11,112 nucleotides of DNA from Lunasporangiospora selenospora (Eukaryota; Mortierellomycota; Mortierellomycetes; Mortierellales; Mortierellaceae): positions 4,701 to 15,812 of the forward strand of contig JAABOA010000389.1 in NCBI GenBank assembly GCA_015680635.1, given 5' to 3'. Shown here one piece after another: positions 1 through 9,271 of the stretch. Numbering within the stretch: the stretch's first letter is position 1; each line of letters begins with the position of its first letter. Below the pieces are notes generated by a model, which was not told the origin of the DNA, did no database searches, and was given only the letters and a program-made list of their open reading frames with translations. The position numbers and the translations under genes were made by a program.

Positions 1-1
1 G

Positions 2-1294
2 CCAGTTATTCAAAGCTCTATCGCGAACATGTACCAAACCGGGTTCTGCAATTCCCACCAAGACGAGACAGGAACTACAATCTACGAGTCCTGTTCTAAT
101 GCCTGGGGTGCTATCATTGGTACCTGTATGGTCTGCAGTCTCTGGCCAATGCTCCTGTCGCTCCTCCCGCCACGTGTCCTCAGAAAGATCTTTCCTCCAA
201 TCGTCACCGGTACCACTGTCATGTTGATCGGAGTCAACCTTCTTATCTCTGGAATGAAGCAGTGGGCAGGCGGTGCCGGCCCTTGCCAGTCTCGCCCAAC
301 TTCAGGCCTCTTTGTAGACTGCCCGATCGTCGGAGCACCCAACGCTGCGCCGTGGGGTAGCGCACAATGGCTGGGTCTTGGATTCCTCGTCTTTTCTGTC
401 ATCCTATTTATCGAGTTCTTTGGCTCACCCTTCATGAAGAATGCCCAGGTCGTCATCGGTTTCTTGGTCGGTATGATTGTTGCCATTGCTCGTGGGTATA
501 CAAGCTCGGACTCTGTCGATTCTGCTCCAGCTGTCACTTTTCTCTGGGTCAAGACCTACAAGCTCTCTATCTTTGCACCGGCTGTCATACCGGTGCTAAT
601 ATCATATACTCTGGCCCTGGTCGAGTCCATTGGTGATATTACTGCATCGAGCGAGGTTTCGCGTCTTTCTGTCGAAGGTCCATTGTTCGAGTCGCGTCTT
701 CAAGGCGGTATCTTGGCCGATGGTCTCTCTGGCCTCTTGGCGACATTGATGACCAACTCTCCTATGAGTTGTTATGCTCAAAACAACGGTATCATCTCGC
801 TCACACGATGTGCCAACACCATGGCTGGCTATGTGTGCTGCGGGTTCCTGATTCTTATGGGCATCTTTTCAAAGTTTGGTGCGATTTTCCTGATGGTTCC
901 TGACGCTGTCCTCGGTGGCATGGTCTCGTTCCTTTTCGCAAGTGTTGTTGTGTCAGGAATGCGCATTCTTGCCTTTATGGATTGGACCCGCCGCGAGCGG
1001 TTCATTGTATCGGCGGCCTTAGCCCTTGGTCTCGGCACATCGCTTGTCCCTGGTGTATTCTCGCATATGTTTGAGTACTCTGGCAACAGCGATTTGGTCA
1101 AGTCGTTGATCACATCCGCCAAAATTGTGCTCGAGACTGGATTCGCGCTTGGCGGCAGTGTGAGCTGCGTCCTGAATGCGCTCCTGCCCGTCCCAAGAGA
1201 GAGCAGCTCCGAGACGACCTCGACAGCATCCAAGGACAAGGTCATTGAGGACATGCAGGTCGAGACCGCAACAATCGACGAGACCAAGAACTGA
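2..1294 (+). CDS. uapA: Uric acid-xanthine permease (NCS2/NAT family), 3' part only
   Basis: This is the C-terminal 430 residues of a plasma-membrane purine/H+ symporter; the start lies upstream of the window. Aspergillus UapA is about 570 aa, so roughly the first 150 residues and several membrane helices are missing. The frame is open from base 2, though a CAG at 3-5 could be a splice acceptor. The NAT signature QNNGIISLTR lies at 779-808. Residues that recognise substrate in UapA are present at the same spacing: Glu (623, UapA E356), Asp (719, D388), Gln-Asn (779-784, Q408/N409) and Arg (998, R481). A Thr-Gly-Phe at 1136-1144 corresponds to the T526/F528 specificity gate, shifted by one residue. 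This supports urate/xanthine rather than ascorbate or uracil, by inference from family knowledge. The last ~35 residues form a charged cytosolic tail with several lysines, possibly used for ubiquitin-dependent turnover. Confidence 0.9.
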   Translation, partial: PVIQSSIANMYQTGFCNSHQDETGTTIYESCSNAWGAIIGTCMVCSLWPMLLSLLPPRVLRKIFPPIVTGTTVMLIGVNLLISGMKQWAGGAGPCQSRPTSGLFVDCPIVGAPNAAPWGSAQWLGLGFLVFSVILFIEFFGSPFMKNAQVVIGFLVGMIVAIARGYTSSDSVDSAPAVTFLWVKTYKLSIFAPAVIPVLISYTLALVESIGDITASSEVSRLSVEGPLFESRLQGGILADGLSGLLATLMTNSPMSCYAQNNGIISLTRCANTMAGYVCCGFLILMGIFSKFGAIFLMVPDAVLGGMVSFLFASVVVSGMRILAFMDWTRRERFIVSAALALGLGTSLVPGVFSHMFEYSGNSDLVKSLITSAKIVLETGFALGGSVSCVLNALLPVPRESSSETTSTASKDKVIEDMQVETATIDETKN

Positions 1295-1361
1295 GCAATC
1301 GATAGGTTCGACTCGGAAGGTCCTTTGTAAATAGCCCCACGCAGTTTTTTTTCCTTTCTCC

Positions 1362-1374
1362 AATAATATAAAAG
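1362..1374 (+). promoter_or_regulatory. Candidate poly(A) signal overlapping a TATA box
   Basis: AATAAT (1362-1367) lies 68 bp after the permease stop and is a plausible variant poly(A) signal. It shares one base with TATAAAAG (1367-1374), a good TATA box about 166 bp before the lipase start codon. Nothing else in the 245-bp gap looks like a promoter core. The assignment is by motif only. Confidence 0.45.
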
Positions 1375-1539
1375 AGTCCCTTGTGGACATGTGAAGCAGA
1401 CGCACGGGTGAACCTTTGTTTGACTGGTCCTTCTTTGTCTGTTCCCCCCTTTCTACTCGACCCGCAGCCATTCATCCATTCATTCATCGCTTTCCCATTC
1501 CACCAACATTCCTGTCGTCCCCATTCACCATTGGCGACC

Positions 1540-4047
1540 ATGGTTCACATCCCGATCGTCTCCCGGCTGAGTCTCAGTGATTACAGCTCTATCGTCTTTA
1601 CCTTTGTCATCCTCGGCCTCGAGGCATTCTTTCGCATTGGCACCTACCTTGTTCCTGGCATCATTATCGATGCCTCCAGATCGCTAGTTGAGAAGTAGGC
1701 ACCTTGGCTTGTGGGCTCTCTCAGTCCTGTTTTGCCTTTCTTTATTCTTATCTTTCTCTCACTCCCTCTCTCTCTGCGACTTTGACTCTATTGACCTTGT
1801 ACCATAGGATCTTCCCATGGGTGGTAACCAAGCACATGTCTGCCCGAGCACCACCGCTCGAGTCGGCGGCCAATGTCCAGGAGATGCTTCGTTTCTGGTA
1901 AGAGCTTTGGAGTACATTATTGCCCTGCTTGACATTGACCGTGTAGCCCCCTAATGCTCTTCTCTATCCTCTCTGCTTCACTCGCATCCCTTTCTTCATG
2001 TCAGGAACTATCCTGTACAGGAACATCTGGTCCGCACGCAGGATAACTATCTGCTCGGCGTCCATCGTATTACACACGGACGAGAGCGTGTCTCGGCAAA
2101 GGGCTTGGAACCTGATCCCCCAAAGGATATTGTCAAGCTGCTCCGTGAGAATGGCGTTCCTCTCGCTGCTGATACCAAGCGGTCATATCACGAGAGGCGA
2201 AGGAACGGTGGACTCGACAATGCTGGAGCTAGTGCCAACAGTTCTAATCTTACTACGCACGAGGAAGAGTTCGAGGCAGACCTTAGCAGGAAGCCTCCTA
2301 CCAAGCACGCCAAAGATGACGAGTATATCAAGCCTGTCGTCCTACTTTACCACGGATTCATGATGTGCTCCGAAGTGTGGCTCTGTAATCTGGACGAAGA
2401 ACGCAACTTGGCTTTTGTCCTTGCCGAAGCTGGGTACGAAATCTCTTGAACTTGTCCTTTGTGCACAAGTCGAGATCCAATGTCTTAATCAACCTGTTCT
2501 TCCCATACATCCATCCATTTATATATATAAATATATATATTTTGGGTTTTCTTCCCCACTAGTTATGACGTATGGCTAGGCAACACACGCGGAAACAAGT
2601 ATTCCCTGAAGCACATGTTCCTGAAGCCGCACGAGAAAAAGTTTTGGGAGTTCAGCATGGATGAGCTCGCTCTCTTTGACCTTCCAGATACAGTGGATGT
2701 AAGTCTCTCTTCGAAATGAACATCAAACATAAGGGCCGCTGCTTTATTCAAAGAGCATGTCATTTGACCTCTATCTGTCATTGGTTTTCGCAGTACATTT
2801 TGAATAGAACTGGTGCTCCATCGCTCGTGTACATTGGATTCTCTCAAGGAACAGCACAGGCCTTTGCGTCTCTTTCCATCAACCCTGACCTGAATGACAA
2901 AATCTCACTCTTTATCGCCCTCGCACCTGCTACGACACCTCCTGGACTGGAGAATGGACTGGTCAACTCGGTGGTCAAAGCAGCGCCTAATGTGATCTAC
3001 CTATTGCTTGGAAGAAAAACTCCTTTGACGGCGGCCTTGTTTTGGCAAAACCTGCTTCATCCAACAACTTATGCAACTTTGATTGATTATGCAGTCAAGT
3101 TTTTGTTTGGGTGGAATAGTCGATCGATGAGTGTTGTCCAAAAGGCAGTCTCCTATCAACACCTTTACAGCTTTACTAGTGTTCGAATCCTTGTGGTAAG
3201 TAGATTATAGCGGGCCAGCACCTGCGGACGTTGTTGAGAAAAAGGTGGTACTTGGTCTTGATTTTATTCACTCTAAACAAAATTGGTAACGGTGAATATT
3301 CCGTGAGTAGCATTGGTTCCAGATCATCAGAACCCAGGTGTTCCAAATGTATGATGATGTCCAGCCAAGGGTGCCTTACCTATCTTCCACCAAGAGCCAT
3401 TGTCCACATCCGTTCCCTACGACTCAAATCTCAACACCCATTGCCATCTTTTACGGCGGCAACGATACCCTTGTTGATATCCAGGGCCTAATCTCTGATC
3501 TTCCTGGGGTAGCCGGTGTCTGGGAAGTTCCTAATTATGAACATCTTGGTATGACCAGAAACTTGTTGTTTTGAAGGGTGGAAATTAGCCGTAAATGGCC
3601 AAAAATGCTTGGGACTGATCTATCAATGCCGTTGTTTGGGGGTGAATAGATTTCTTGTGGGCCGAAGGATTGGATGTGCATGTGTACCCTCACATTCTGC
3701 AATTGTTAGAGTCATACTCGTTTAACGGGCACGTCTCTACAGAGGCCTCCAAGAAGAAGAGACTTGCTAGATCAGGATCGACCGGTGCTGGAACATTGCT
3801 AAACGAGACGCGTGCACTGGTGAACGAGCTGGAGGGATTCGATAATGAGGACATTCAGTACTATCACCACCATCATCTTTCGTCTTCGTCCGTTAGCCTC
3901 TCAAGTGGCGCGAGTGTGGGCACGCCGAATACGTCGCCCATGGCCGAGCGACGCTCCTTCATGGCGATCAAGTCGCAGCAGTCGTCGACTCGACTTGGTG
4001 TTCGTCGAGTGAATAGCGGACAGGACCAGCAGCGGCAAGAGGAATAG
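1540..4047 (+). CDS. TGL1: Tgl1-type steryl ester hydrolase (membrane-anchored acid lipase family)
   Basis: Hydrolyses steryl esters and possibly triacylglycerol, probably at lipid droplets or ER as yeast Tgl1 does. Exons inferred by frame and GT-AG sites: 1540-1694, 1808-1897, 2005-2433, 2563-2698, 2794-3195, 3311-3548, 3650-4047; they join in frame to 615 aa. Residues ~16-43 form a hydrophobic N-terminal anchor. An abhydro_lipase region (~78-106) precedes the alpha/beta-hydrolase fold. Visible catalytic parts are the oxyanion His198-Gly199, nucleophile Ser287 in GFSQG, Asp456 in YGGNDTLVD and His482 in YEHLDFLW. Blocks such as GYDVWLGNTRGNKYS, KFWEFSMDE and VHWFQIIRTQ closely match Tgl1. 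Odd points: a charged, low-complexity insertion at ~108-190 just before the core, and a Ser-rich tail with four consecutive His after ~505. The start is the first ATG in frame, directly before the anchor helix. Yeh1/Yeh2-like function is the main alternative. Confidence 0.9.
2518..2543. repeat. AT-only (TA-rich) tract in a lipase intron
   Basis: A 26-bp stretch of only A and T, mostly alternating TA, lies in the third lipase intron (2434-2562), just before its pyrimidine tract and CACTAG acceptor. It looks like a simple microsatellite inside an intron. Confidence 0.8.
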
Positions 4048-4283
4048 CCGTTGTAGACGAGTGAGGCTGTATCGAGACTAGTTTGGGATGCGCTCCCCCT
4101 TTCCCCTCCTGAACAAAAGTTCGCACGGTGCCTCTTAAGCTCCTTCTTTATTTGGGCGTCAGAGTTTTGTTGGAGAATTCTTTTGGTTGCATTGACCCAG
4201 TAAACTGTGGCCCATCTGTCTTCATCTGTCCCTTTCTCTTTTTCATGTCCACATTCTCCTATTCCGAATCCACCCCAGCAGCA
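4048..4283. other. Short intergenic gap, lipase to aldehyde dehydrogenase
   Basis: This 236-bp gap must hold the lipase 3' end and the next promoter. I see no AATAAA and no TATA box. The last 70 bases are pyrimidine-rich, as in the other leaders here. An in-frame ATG at 4245 would extend the dehydrogenase by 13 residues; it has T at -3, whereas the ATG at 4284 has G at -3. Confidence 0.6.
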
Positions 4284-6182
4284 ATGTCTCTCATTACAAT
4301 TGACAACTTCATCAACAACGCGTACGTCAAGCCTCAGAATGGCATCTACTTTGACACGTTTGAGCCCTCGCGTGGTAGACCCTACGCCAAGATTCCCGAC
4401 TCGGCTGCCACCGACGTCGAACTCGCCTACAAAGCTGCCGCGAGTGCCTTTCCGGCCTGGTCCAAGACCAGTGCTGCCGAGCGCTCCAACATCATGAACA
4501 AGATTGCCAACTTGCTTGAATCCCGCCTGGACGAATTTGCAGAGGCCGAGTCGCGCGATCAGGGCAAGCCCGTCGAGCTTGCAAGGACAGTCGACATCCC
4601 GCGCGCGATTCACAATTTTCGGTTCTATGCCAGCAAGATCATCCATGCCACCGAAGAGGCTGGAGAGTTGCCTGGTGTAGGGCTGAGTTATACGCAGCGG
4701 ATGCCCGTTGGAGTCGCTGGTCTCATCTCGCCCTGGAATTTGTAAGTCCGGGTCCTTTCGGATCATCTTCGACTCTCTCTCTCTTCATCCTGGCCACAGG
4801 AGGAGGTTGCCTTTGGGCCACAAGCCTACGGGTGATTCTTCTAGTTTCTTATCATGCTGTCTATATTCGCTCTAGGCCATTGTATCTCTTGACATGGAAA
4901 ATCGCTCCATGCATCGGTAAGTCTGCCGGAGACCGGACTTGGCTCCCTTTCCGCCAGTAACACCGCGTCTTGAGAGATACATTTTCCCTCCAGTGGAAAC
5001 GGAGGGTGAAAGTGTGGGGGTTGGGATGCACACATGCATGTGGAACAAGAATATTGTAACTGGCAAAACCAGCGCTAACTGTCTTGTCCTCTCTTCATGG
5101 GAACGACCATCAAAACAACGTTATGCTTGGACCATTAGCGAGCGGCAATACAGCAGTCTGTAAGCCATCCGAGTTTACCTCCATGACGGCGTTCTTGCTT
5201 TGCTCGGTCTTTATAGATGCAGGTCTCCCAACTGGAGTGGTGAACATGGTCTTTGGTACAGGAATGGGAGCTGGACAGGCGATTGTCGATCATCCACGTA
5301 TCCCCTTGATCTCCTTCACGGGAGGCACGGTCACCGGCGCCAAGATCATTGCCAACTCGGCCAAGCACTTTAAGAAGCTCTCCCTCGAACTCGGTGGCAA
5401 GAACGCCAACATTGTTTTTGCAGACTCAAATCTCGAGGCTGCTCTTAATACCAGTGTCCGATCCAGCTTTGCAAACCAAGGCGAGATTTGTCTTTGTGGC
5501 TCAAGGATCTTTGTGGAGAGACCCGTCTACCAACAGTTTTTGGATGGCTTGGTTGCACGCGCAAAGAACTTGAAGGTTGGAGACCCAAGGAGCAAGGATA
5601 CTAACCTGGGAGCTCTGGTTTCAAGGGAGCACTGGGAGAAGGTGACTGGTTATATTCAACTGAGTCTTGAGGAAGGTGGAAAGATCGAGTGTGGTGGTCA
5701 AAAGCCATCGTCACTTCAGGACGAGTTCAAGGATGGTTACTTCCTCGAGCCCACCATCATCAGCGGGTAAGCATGAAAGAATGACCAGTACTAGGATTGG
5801 AACGTTGATGTCATAGGAGTGCCTGACCTTGACTCGACTTTGTTCTCCGTTGACTAGATTGACGCCCCAGTGCAGGGTGATGCGCGAAGAGATTTTTGGC
5901 CCTGTCGTAACCATCTACCCATTCGATACTGAGGAAGAGGTGATCCAGTTGGCCAATGATTCGGTGTATGGACTTTCTTGCTCAGTTTGGACAGAGAATA
6001 TCCGTCGAGCACGCCGTGTTGCAGGCGCTATCCAGGCAGGTACTGTCTGGGTGAACACATGGATGGCACGCGATCTCCGGATGCCTTTTGGAGGTATGAA
6101 GCAGAGCGGTTTGGGCCGCGAAGGAGGCGATCACTCTTTGAACTTTTACTCTGAGATCAAGACGATCTGCCTTGCTGACTAA
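4284..6182 (+). CDS. ALDH8A1: ALDH8A1-type aldehyde dehydrogenase (2-aminomuconate semialdehyde dehydrogenase-like)
   Basis: NAD+-dependent aldehyde dehydrogenase. The closest family I recognise is ALDH8A1, which oxidises 2-aminomuconate 6-semialdehyde in the kynurenine branch of tryptophan breakdown. Exons 4284-4741, 4876-4916 (only 41 nt), 5139-5766 and 5858-6182 join in frame to 483 aa; human ALDH8A1 has 487. The general base Glu250 (LELGGKN) and nucleophile Cys284 (NQGEICLC) are 34 residues apart, as in all active ALDHs, and the oxyanion Asn152 is in SPWNLP. The segment RTVDIPRAIHNFRFYAS (~101-117), the stretch PLYLLTWKIAP and VRSSFANQGEICLC match ALDH8A1 almost word for word, which separates it from betaine-aldehyde or succinate-semialdehyde enzymes. 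There is no PTS1 and no clear presequence, so it is probably cytosolic. Exact substrate in this fungus is inferred; bacterial-type 2-hydroxymuconic semialdehyde dehydrogenase is the nearest alternative. An upstream in-frame ATG at 4245 gives 496 aa. Confidence 0.92.
4917..5138 (+). other. Long second ALDH intron with palindrome and hairpin
   Basis: At 222 nt this is about twice the length of the other introns. It starts GTAAGT, has a branch-like GCTAAC near 5074-5079 and ends ATTAG, the first AG after the branch site. Inside are a perfect 12-bp palindrome, CACATGCATGTG (5031-5042), and a six-pair stem CCCTCC/GGAGGG (4986-4991 with 5001-5006). Retention would stop translation within about 15 codons. 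Confidence 0.75.
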
Positions 6183-6914
6183 GCCGGGCAGATGGAGTTG
6201 GATAGTATTTAGTCAACCTTTTTCCGATGAGAGAAAGAAAAGAAAAGTGCTTTTTCTGCTCCATTTTTTGTATAATAATACATTTGACGACTATCAAGGG
6301 TGTAATCGGAAGAGATGCTGAAGTCCTTGTTTGATTGGGGCTATACATGCTGGCCTTTAAGCGTTGTCCACTTGTCAATGATCGTTGTATTGTCAGTCCA
6401 TTTGCTTTTCTCGGCGAGTTCTTTTTAACAACAGTTGATAAGACACATCACTCTGGGTCGATGGTTTAAACAAGTAGAGGCTGGATATTGAATATGGAAA
6501 CCTCAGAAATAGTTTTGTCCGCCATGCCAGAGAGCTCGAACCCTTCCACTCTGTCATTTTCATTTAGGTGTCTCTCAAGTTACCATCCTCTTGCACTTCC
6601 ATTTTTCATCTTGAAACGTGACTACCCTGAACTAAAGAGACCCTGATTACACTTTTTGGCCCCAGAAGTGCGGAGAGTGAAAAAGGTAGAGAAGGCCCCT
6701 TCAATAGAGAGTTGGAGTTCATGCCTCATTATCAGTATCGGTTCAAGCATTGTTGTTGTCGCTCTGCTTGATCCTTTTACTCCCTCGGTTGGCAGGAGAA
6801 CAGTAGAGGAAAAGGATGACACGTGTGGGAGACGTCGTCGCTTTAGGATGTGGAGCACTGTGTTACTTCATGCACATTCGACATTCCCTTTTTTCTTACT
6901 CATTCACATCCATC
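6183..6914. other. Intergenic region, ALDH to short-chain dehydrogenase
   Basis: A 732-bp gap. AATAAT at 6274-6279 is a possible variant poly(A) signal about 92 bp after the ALDH stop. A GATA-factor-type site TGATAAG lies at 6436-6442, and an E-box CACGTG at 6820-6825 lies ~90 bp before the next start. No clear TATA box, RNA gene or convincing extra coding region was seen. Two ATGs at 6816 and 6870 are in frame with the downstream gene. Confidence 0.5.
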
Positions 6915-8043
6915 ATGCTTGTCGAGAACAAGGTCGCCATCATCACAGGCGCTTCTTCCGGTAACTCGAGTTATCCCTATTTTCATCACTACTCCTCACT
7001 ATCATCACAAAGTGTATCGCTTACTGGCTATTCGAGTCCTCTCGAGCCGAGAAAAGAGACTGACCAACTCTTACTTTCCCACGTCGCGCAAACTTCTTGT
7101 AGGATTTGGAAAGGCGCTTGCTGCTCGTCTCGTTGCAAAAGGGTATCTAAGCATTGAAATGGACTTGCTCGATTGCTGAAACATGACTCTACTATAGGCA
7201 AGTCTAACCCATCCACGCTGTTTGTCTTTGCGTCTTTATTTTTTTTTTCTTCTACCTAGGGCAAAAGTCATTCTCGCCGATATCAATGCAAAGGATGGCG
7301 AACGACTTGCTGCAGAGCTGAACCAAGAGTAAAGAAGAATATGAAGAAAAAGAAGAAAAAGAGGTCCTCCGAAGCTTTGGATTCTTGCTCATCCAAAAAT
7401 AATATGCAACGTCTTATTTGTTCCTAGGAAGAAAGAAAGAGTGGCCTTTTATGTGCAATGCGATGTGACAAACTTTGCCCAGCAAGCTGAAATGTTTGCA
7501 GCCGCGGAACGCCATTTTGGACGCGTCAATATTGTCATTAACAATGCTGGTATTGCCGAACGGATGCCGCTTTGGATGGACGAGCAAGGGGTCTGGAAAA
7601 AGGTCCTCAATATTGATCTCGCAGCAGTCATCGAAGGAACGCGCCTAGGTATCCAAGCTCTGCAAAAAAATGGTAACGAAGGAGGAGTGATCGTCAACAC
7701 GGCCTCCCTGGCAGGACTCTACCCGCAAGCGATGACACCAGTCTATTCTGCTGCCAAGTTTGGCGTCATTGGATTTACTCGGTCCTTGAAGGACTATGCA
7801 GACTCTACCAACATCCGTGTCAACGCTGTCGCGCCGTCGTTTTCGGATACCAACATTATCGCAGACATCAAGGAAATTATCGAGGGCATTGCACCGCTCG
7901 TCCCTGTTGAGCAGGTCATTGACGCCTTTATGATGTTGATTGAAGATGACTCGTATAAAGGAGACGTGATCAGAATCACACCTCAATACGGTATCTCGGC
8001 CATTGGAAGAGCAGCTCGCGATCCTAAAAAATCAAAGCTATAG
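6915..8043 (+). CDS. Peroxisomal HPGD-like short-chain dehydrogenase/reductase
   Basis: Classical SDR that probably oxidises a hydroxyl group with NAD+; the substrate is unknown. Exons 6915-6960, 7103-7142, 7260-7328 and 7428-8043 join in frame to 256 aa. Rossmann signature TGASSGFG is at 11-18, Asp36 after beta-2 favours NAD over NADP, and NNAG is at 90-93. The catalytic tetrad Asn114, Ser145, Tyr158, Lys162 has the same spacing as in human 15-hydroxyprostaglandin dehydrogenase. ASLAGLYP, PVYSAAKFGVIGFTR and LIEDDSYKGDVIRIT also resemble that enzyme. The last three residues are Ser-Lys-Leu, a consensus PTS1, so the protein should enter peroxisomes; human HPGD lacks this tag. The ATG at 6915 has A at -3 and matches the family's N terminus. 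Upstream in-frame ATGs (6816, 6870) could add up to 33 residues. The nucleotide-binding half is split over three exons of 40-69 nt. A substrate among hydroxy fatty acids is plausible but unproven. Confidence 0.88.
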
Positions 8044-8188
8044 CCTGTCTGCATTGTCGAGCCATGCGTCAAATGAAAGGACTGAAATTTCTGCTGCGTA
8101 TGAGTGAGATAAGCAGTCTCTCGGCCTGATAGAAAACCAGTGACTCGAAGAAGCCTTGGACGAGGGTCTTGAGGGGATATGGGGTACG

Positions 8189-8194
8189 AATAAA
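8189..8194 (+). terminator. Canonical poly(A) signal of the SDR gene
   Basis: AATAAA occurs 146 bp after the SDR stop codon, a sensible distance for a fungal 3' UTR. It is the only canonical hexamer seen close after any gene end in the window. Confidence 0.5.
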
Positions 8195-8348
8195 TCGTCA
8201 AGTGTTGAAGGAAACAGAGGATATTAATCACTAGTTTGAAGAGACAATGGCGGATTGGCCGCGTCTAGATCTTGGTTTTATCTCTCATCTCTAGCTCTCT
8301 AGCAGAGACTTTTCCTCTCACGAACTAGGGGAAATCTGCATATCTTCT

Positions 8349-8359
8349 GGGGGGGGGGG
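8349..8359. repeat. Run of 11 G
   Basis: An uninterrupted poly-G run lies about 155 bp after the SDR poly(A) signal. Its length may be a sequencing or assembly estimate. No function is inferred. Confidence 0.8.
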
Positions 8360-9271
8360 TGACTTTTTTAAACTTTAGACCCGTTTTCTTTGCATAGTAG
8401 TTTTCCAATCATTTTCAGAGCAATCAACAATGTCCACGGATCAGTCATGGAATACTAGCCATAAACGCGCATTGAGATCTTTCCTCACTCCCGTGTTTTC
8501 GATCTGTTATAACTGTACGACTGCCATTTTTTTTTGGATATCGTCATGAGTGTGAAAGACTAATGAGCAATGGAGACACCCTGATTTATGTGTTAAGGTT
8601 CCTTGCCCTCGACAAACAACCGGATCTTGGAACTTTAGTCGCAATATTGTGATACCTCTCAATGATAGAGAGAAAGCGAGAAGGATCGCCACGAACAACA
8701 ACAGCAACAACAACAAAAAAGATACTTTCTCATATGCTAAAGCGTCAGATGTAAAAAGTCGGCGAGCTGTCAAATCCCTATCTTGGGTTGATTCGATTTT
8801 AAACACGTTGACTTATCGCGACGATTTGGTAGAATAAATGCTCATCACGGGTTTGTGGGATAGGGCTAACGGAAAACCCCTCTTCCATGTGGGAACACGT
8901 CCAAACATCTTTTTCTCCGGAGAGCACTGTCCACCGAAACGCATGTTTGCTTGTTGACACTCCCAGTGCTCATCCATGAGAGGGCACAAAGAAAGTCTTC
9001 CCCGCAAAGATGAAAATGACCTATGACTAAAAACGGACAGATTGCTCAAACCTTGTTTGTGTTAAGAGATGAAAAAAAAGAGAGACTCAGCATTGACATC
9101 TGTGATAGGCAAAGTAAGGGACCATGTCCTGGAAACTCTTCGAAATATCGTTTACCAAGTGTCTCCATGACTTCTGCATCAAGGAGAGAGCCGATAAAAA
9201 GCCAAGGTGCATCAGCTCATGACCCGATTCGCTCCCTTTCACAAGCACACCAACTAATGCAGCCTGTTTAG

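Noticed and set aside
1300-1322. tRNA B-box-like GGTTCGACTC
   Set aside because: No matching stem, A box or acceptor fold could be found around it.
1389-1394. ATGTGA start-stop element before the lipase gene
   Set aside because: It falls only about 20 bp after the TATA box, so it is probably at or upstream of the transcription start.
4245-4283. Upstream ATG at 4245 as the main start of the ALDH
   Set aside because: It has T at -3 and adds 13 residues not matched in the family, while 4284 has a purine at -3 and fits the usual N terminus. Use as an alternative start cannot be excluded.
3873-4766. Open frame of 297 codons on the minus strand
   Set aside because: It lies antisense to the lipase tail and the ALDH first exon, has no recognisable domain, and both sense proteins are clearly real.
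6656-6964. Open frame of about 100 codons just before the SDR
   Set aside because: It overlaps the SDR start out of frame, has no recognisable domain, and its start is not a good ATG.
8813-9049. Minus-strand open frame of 78 codons in the large intergenic region
   Set aside because: No recognised motif, no promoter or poly(A) context, and a length expected by chance.
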